From: Streptomyces capitiformicae
GTDB taxonomy: Bacteria; Actinomycetota; Actinomycetes; Streptomycetales; Streptomycetaceae
Reading direction: 5' to 3'
DNA length: 64,000 bases
NCBI RefSeq assembly: GCF_002214185.1
Contig: NZ_CP022161.1
Span: 6,641,486-6,705,485 of the forward strand
Under the pieces are notes generated by a model, which was not told the DNA's origin, ran no database searches, and saw only the letters and a program-made list of their open reading frames with translations. Position numbers and translations under genes: made by a program. Positions 61,189-64,000 of this stretch are shown one piece after another. Each line of letters starts with the position of its first letter. The first letter of the stretch is position 1.

Positions 61189-63153
61189 TCACGCGGCCGG
61201 CAGCACCCGTACGTCCGCCGCCCGCACGAACGCCACCCGGTGGCCGAACTGGATCTCGTAGTAGAGGTCCTTCCCGACCACGACCTTGTGCGAGGCCGTG
61301 TCGAAGGAGACGGCGTAGTAGTACTCGCCCGGCAGCACGTCACCGGCGACGTACCTCTGACCCTTCAGGAGCTTGTACGGCAGCGGGGACACCGCCTGGG
61401 CGGGCACCCCTGCGGGGTACGCCTCCTTCTCCGGGTAGGCCCGGCCGTACACCGGGATCCCGGTCAGCCCGTTCCTGGGCGTCACGACCGGACCGGCCGC
61501 GCCGACCGCCGTCGGCCGAGCCTCGGGGTTCTGGAACCAGGCCTTCTGCCCCAGGTACCAGATCGCCGTCCAGTCACCGCGGCGCTCGGCGACCGCGTAC
61601 TGCTGGCCGGTGGAGACCCGCGAACCGAGGTCGTTCACACCGATCGTCGAGGCGCTGCCGTCCGGCCGCAGCCCGATGTCCTTGATCAGAGGAGAGGTCA
61701 CGTCGGGCCCGCTGTACAGCCGTACCGCGCTGGAACCGTGCACCGCGCAAGGCTGACCTGTGCCGGCGCAACCCGTGAACTCGGGCCTGTTGTCAGGATA
61801 GTTGGGCAGGATGGTGACCATGCCGCTGTTCTTGTCCGCCGTCGGCCCGAACGGCTTGCCCAGCAGCTCGAAGTAGTGCTGCCAGTCCCAGTACGGGCCC
61901 GGATCGGTGTGCATGCCCGGGATCGTCGGCGTCGTCGGGCCCGGCACGGTGTCGTGGCCCAGGATGTGCTGACGGTCGAGCGGAATGCGGTACTTCCCGG
62001 CGAGATACTTCACCAGCCGCGCCGACGTCCGGTACATCGCCTCCGTGTACCAGGCGTCCGGCGAGGCGAGGAAGCCCTCGTGCTCCAGACCGATCGACTT
62101 CGCGTTGACGTACCAGTTGCCGGCGTGCCAGCCCACGTCCTTGTTCTTCACATGCTGGGCGATGTGCCCGTCCGTGGAGCGCAGCGAATAGTGCCACGAG
62201 ACATAGGTCGGGTCCTGGACCAGCTTCAACGTGGTGTCCCAGGTGGCCTCGGTGTCGTGGACCACGATGTAGCGGATGGCCTGGGACTTCGGCCGGTCGG
62301 CCAGGTCGTGGTTGCCGTAGTCCTTGTCGCCGAACTCCTCGTACGGCGCCGGGATCCACTCGCAGGACACCGTCGTCGGGCACTCCGTGGCACCCGCCGC
62401 CGGCGCGCGGAGCCCGGCCCGGGACAGCTGCGCGGTGTCGGGCCGCAGCCCGGGCTCCGGGGAGAGCGTCACCCGCTCACCGGCATCCGTGACGCGCTCG
62501 GCGCCGGCCCGGATCACCGCGAACACCTCGTCCGCGTACGCCGCCGCCGTCGCCCGGTCGTCGGCGCCGGAGAAGAGCGCCACCGCCCCGTACCAGTCCG
62601 CCGGATCGGCGCTCGACCGCTCGCCCAGCTCCCGCTGCGCGGCCGCCAGCAGCGCGGCACCGCCCGCCACATTGGCCTCGGCGTCGGAGCGCAGCGTCCG
62701 TGCCGGGAGCCCGGTCAGTTTTGCGGCTCTCACCAACGTCCGCAGCCGGGGCGGCAGTTCGGAGTCCTCGGGCAGGTCCGCCTCGGGGATCAGCGGGGCC
62801 CTGGAGTCGTCGCCGCGGGCGTCCTCCGTGCCCTCGCTGTGGTGCGGGGCCTCAGCCAGGGCCGTCGCCGCGTCGGTCAGGTGCATCGGGCCGTAGCCGC
62901 CGGTGACACTGGGCGCTCCGTCGTGCGCGTCCCAGCGGGACTGGAGGTAGGAGACGCCGAGCAGAACACTGCGCGGTACGTCGTACGCGGCGGACGCGGC
63001 CGCGAACGCGTGCTGCAGACCGGCCGAGGAGGGGCGGGCTTCGGGCGGGGCCGCGCCCAACAGAGGGAACAGCAACACAGCCGATACGGCAGCCGCTGTG
63101 CGGGCGCGTCCGGGGTGAGGGGTGGGCCTGCGGTCGGTGGGGGATCCTCGCAA
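61189..63153 (-). CDS. Secreted N-acetylmuramoyl-L-alanine amidase (amidase_2 fold)
   Basis: This 654-residue exported peptidoglycan hydrolase has a signal-like segment, TAAAVSAVLLFPLLGAAPPEA. A first region (about residues 40-230) resembles a lytic-type repeat (VPRSVLLGVSYLQSRWDAHDG). The amidase_2/PGRP domain at about 275-420 has RYIVVHDTEATWDTT, SWHYSLRSTDGHIAQHV, GWHAGNWYVNAKSIGLEHEG and RQHILGHDTV, giving the zinc histidines. An SH3-like C-terminal region follows. I chose TTG 63153, five bases after GGAGG; a start at 63249 would lack a ribosome site and put 32 residues before the signal. Confidence 0.86.
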   Translation of the reverse strand: MRGSPTDRRPTPHPGRARTAAAVSAVLLFPLLGAAPPEARPSSAGLQHAFAAASAAYDVPRSVLLGVSYLQSRWDAHDGAPSVTGGYGPMHLTDAATALAEAPHHSEGTEDARGDDSRAPLIPEADLPEDSELPPRLRTLVRAAKLTGLPARTLRSDAEANVAGGAALLAAAQRELGERSSADPADWYGAVALFSGADDRATAAAYADEVFAVIRAGAERVTDAGERVTLSPEPGLRPDTAQLSRAGLRAPAAGATECPTTVSCEWIPAPYEEFGDKDYGNHDLADRPKSQAIRYIVVHDTEATWDTTLKLVQDPTYVSWHYSLRSTDGHIAQHVKNKDVGWHAGNWYVNAKSIGLEHEGFLASPDAWYTEAMYRTSARLVKYLAGKYRIPLDRQHILGHDTVPGPTTPTIPGMHTDPGPYWDWQHYFELLGKPFGPTADKNSGMVTILPNYPDNRPEFTGCAGTGQPCAVHGSSAVRLYSGPDVTSPLIKDIGLRPDGSASTIGVNDLGSRVSTGQQYAVAERRGDWTAIWYLGQKAWFQNPEARPTAVGAAGPVVTPRNGLTGIPVYGRAYPEKEAYPAGVPAQAVSPLPYKLLKGQRYVAGDVLPGEYYYAVSFDTASHKVVVGKDLYYEIQFGHRVAFVRAADVRVLPAA

Positions 63154-63301
63154 GGCGGCCTCCTGGAACGGTAGGGCGTTGGCGGGGCGTGCGGGACCGA
63201 ACGCGCACCAGTGCTGTCGAGTGCTGTCGGTCGGCCGACGATCCGTCAATCATGCCCGGCAGAGCCGCTTTACCCGGCCAATGACGCCGGCCAAAGACGA
63301 A

Positions 63302-63341
63302 GGTCCGCGGCGCGCCCGTGTCCAGGGGCACACCGCGGACC
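63302..63341 (-). terminator. Probable terminator of the phosphotransferase gene
   Basis: GGTCCGCGG and CCGCGGACC form a perfect 9-base stem with a 22-base loop, 12 bases after the minus-strand stop at 63353, followed by TTCGTCTTTGG on that strand. Confidence 0.5.
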
Positions 63342-63352
63342 TCCCTTTCCCC

Positions 63353-64000
63353 TCAGCGAGTACCGACCGCCGCCCGTACGGCCTTGCGGGCCATCTGGCA
63401 GTCGTCGTGCAGCCGCCTCAGCAGCAGCCGCTGTTCCTCGCCGGACGGCGCAGCAGCCGGGTGGGCCGGGCCCGGTGCCGCCGGGGTCGCGTCGTGCATC
63501 GAACGCTGCACGGCCGTCTCGTAGGTACGGATCTCACGGGTCAGTACGAGCATCAGGTTCACCAGGAAGGCGTCACGCGAGGCCGGGCCCGCCGACTGCG
63601 CCAGCTGACTGATCTGCCGCCGCGCCACCGGGGCGTCCCCGAGCACCGCCCACAGCGTCGCCAGGTCGTACCCCGGCAGATACCACCCCGCGTGTTCCCA
63701 GTCCACCAGCACTGGACCGGCCGGTGAGAGCAGGACGTTCGACAGCAGGGCGTCGCCGTGGCAGAACTGGCCCATGCCCTGACGGCCCGAGGCGTGCGCG
63801 ATGCCGTGCAGAAGCTTCTGCAGATCGCCCAGGTCCCGGTCGGTCAGCAGACCCAGCTCATGGAAACGGGAGATCCGCTCCGCGTAGTCCAGCGGGGCGG
63901 CGAACATCCCCGCCGGAGGCCGCCACGCGTTGAGCCGACAGATCGCTCCGAGCGCCGCCCGGATGTCGGCGCGCGGCGGCGCCTCCACCGGATGCCGCTG
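63353..64000 (-). CDS. Aminoglycoside-phosphotransferase-fold (APH) protein, 5' end outside window
   Basis: The visible 215 C-terminal residues carry the APH/choline-kinase catalytic loop [25 protein letters not shown], with the H-x-D-x4-N and later Asp-Trp-Glu, and then a helical C-terminal part rich in Arg. It would phosphorylate a small molecule such as an aminoglycoside, a macrolide or a cell metabolite; which one cannot be told. The frame continues open to the window edge. Confidence 0.85.
   Translation of the reverse strand, partial: QRHPVEAPPRADIRAALGAICRLNAWRPPAGMFAAPLDYAERISRFHELGLLTDRDLGDLQKLLHGIAHASGRQGMGQFCHGDALLSNVLLSPAGPVLVDWEHAGWYLPGYDLATLWAVLGDAPVARRQISQLAQSAGPASRDAFLVNLMLVLTREIRTYETAVQRSMHDATPAAPGPAHPAAAPSGEEQRLLLRRLHDDCQMARKAVRAAVGTR

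Noticed and set aside
1..64000. CRISPR arrays, tRNA or rRNA genes, IS elements or prophage genes
   Set aside because: No regularly spaced repeats, tRNA-like cloverleafs, transposase motifs or phage structural genes were seen.

Overview
The window is high-GC actinobacterial DNA, almost certainly from a Streptomyces. GTG and TTG starts are frequent, genes are often coupled by ATGA or GTGA overlaps, and Streptomyces-typical small families (DUF397, DUF2795, CGNR zinc finger) and a dispersed intergenic repeat are present. No rRNA, tRNA, CRISPR array, transposase or phage gene was seen.

Layout. 1-2266 is the start of an NRPS-like gene with an N-terminal MbtH domain fused to A-PCP-reductase. 2339-5515 encodes a membrane-anchored PAS-GGDEF-EAL protein, followed by an MFS transporter and a TetR regulator. 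8023-31004 plus 35842-37157 is a Wzx/Wzy-type extracellular polysaccharide locus. It has a sugar aminotransferase, an LCP ligase, a Wzx flippase, four glycosyltransferases, a secreted beta-helix protein, a Wzy polymerase, a Wzz/BY-kinase-like protein, a priming sugar transferase and a methyltransferase. It also has UDP-glucose dehydrogenase, UDP-xylose synthase, RmlA/B/D/C, a GH15 hydrolase and GalE. Predicted precursors are dTDP-rhamnose, UDP-glucuronate, UDP-xylose, UDP-galactose and probably an amino sugar. 31013-35671 is a second membrane PAS-GGDEF-EAL protein, fused in frame to a C-terminal alpha-oxoamine-synthase fold. 37314-42576 carries a DUF2236 protein, a Ser/Thr kinase with TPR repeats, a phytoene-desaturase-like oxidoreductase and a DUF2795 protein. 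42616-58371 is mainly acyl-CoA metabolism: three acyl-CoA synthetases, nitronate monooxygenase, crotonase, DUF35 and two thiolase-like genes, with a secreted serine hydrolase and a penicillin-acylase-type enzyme. 58454-64000 holds small regulators or unknowns, a secreted amidase and a partial phosphotransferase.

How it may work together. Five transcription units of the polysaccharide locus share one promoter-operator design: a TTGAC -35 box, a 17-base spacer in at least four, an xAxxxT -10, then a palindromic element around CGACGTAAA lying over the presumed start of transcription. This suggests one regulator for the whole locus, and the TetR gene beside the first copy is the obvious candidate. 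The two GGDEF-EAL paralogues bracket the main part of the locus, so the polymer is likely also under cyclic di-GMP control. The most unusual item is the GGDEF-EAL-oxoamine-synthase fusion. Its second enzyme domain has arginine where the PLP-binding lysine is expected, and the BY-kinase-like protein likewise has arginine in place of its Walker A lysine. A second, separate operator pair links the acyl-CoA genes at 44.5 and 54.2 kb.
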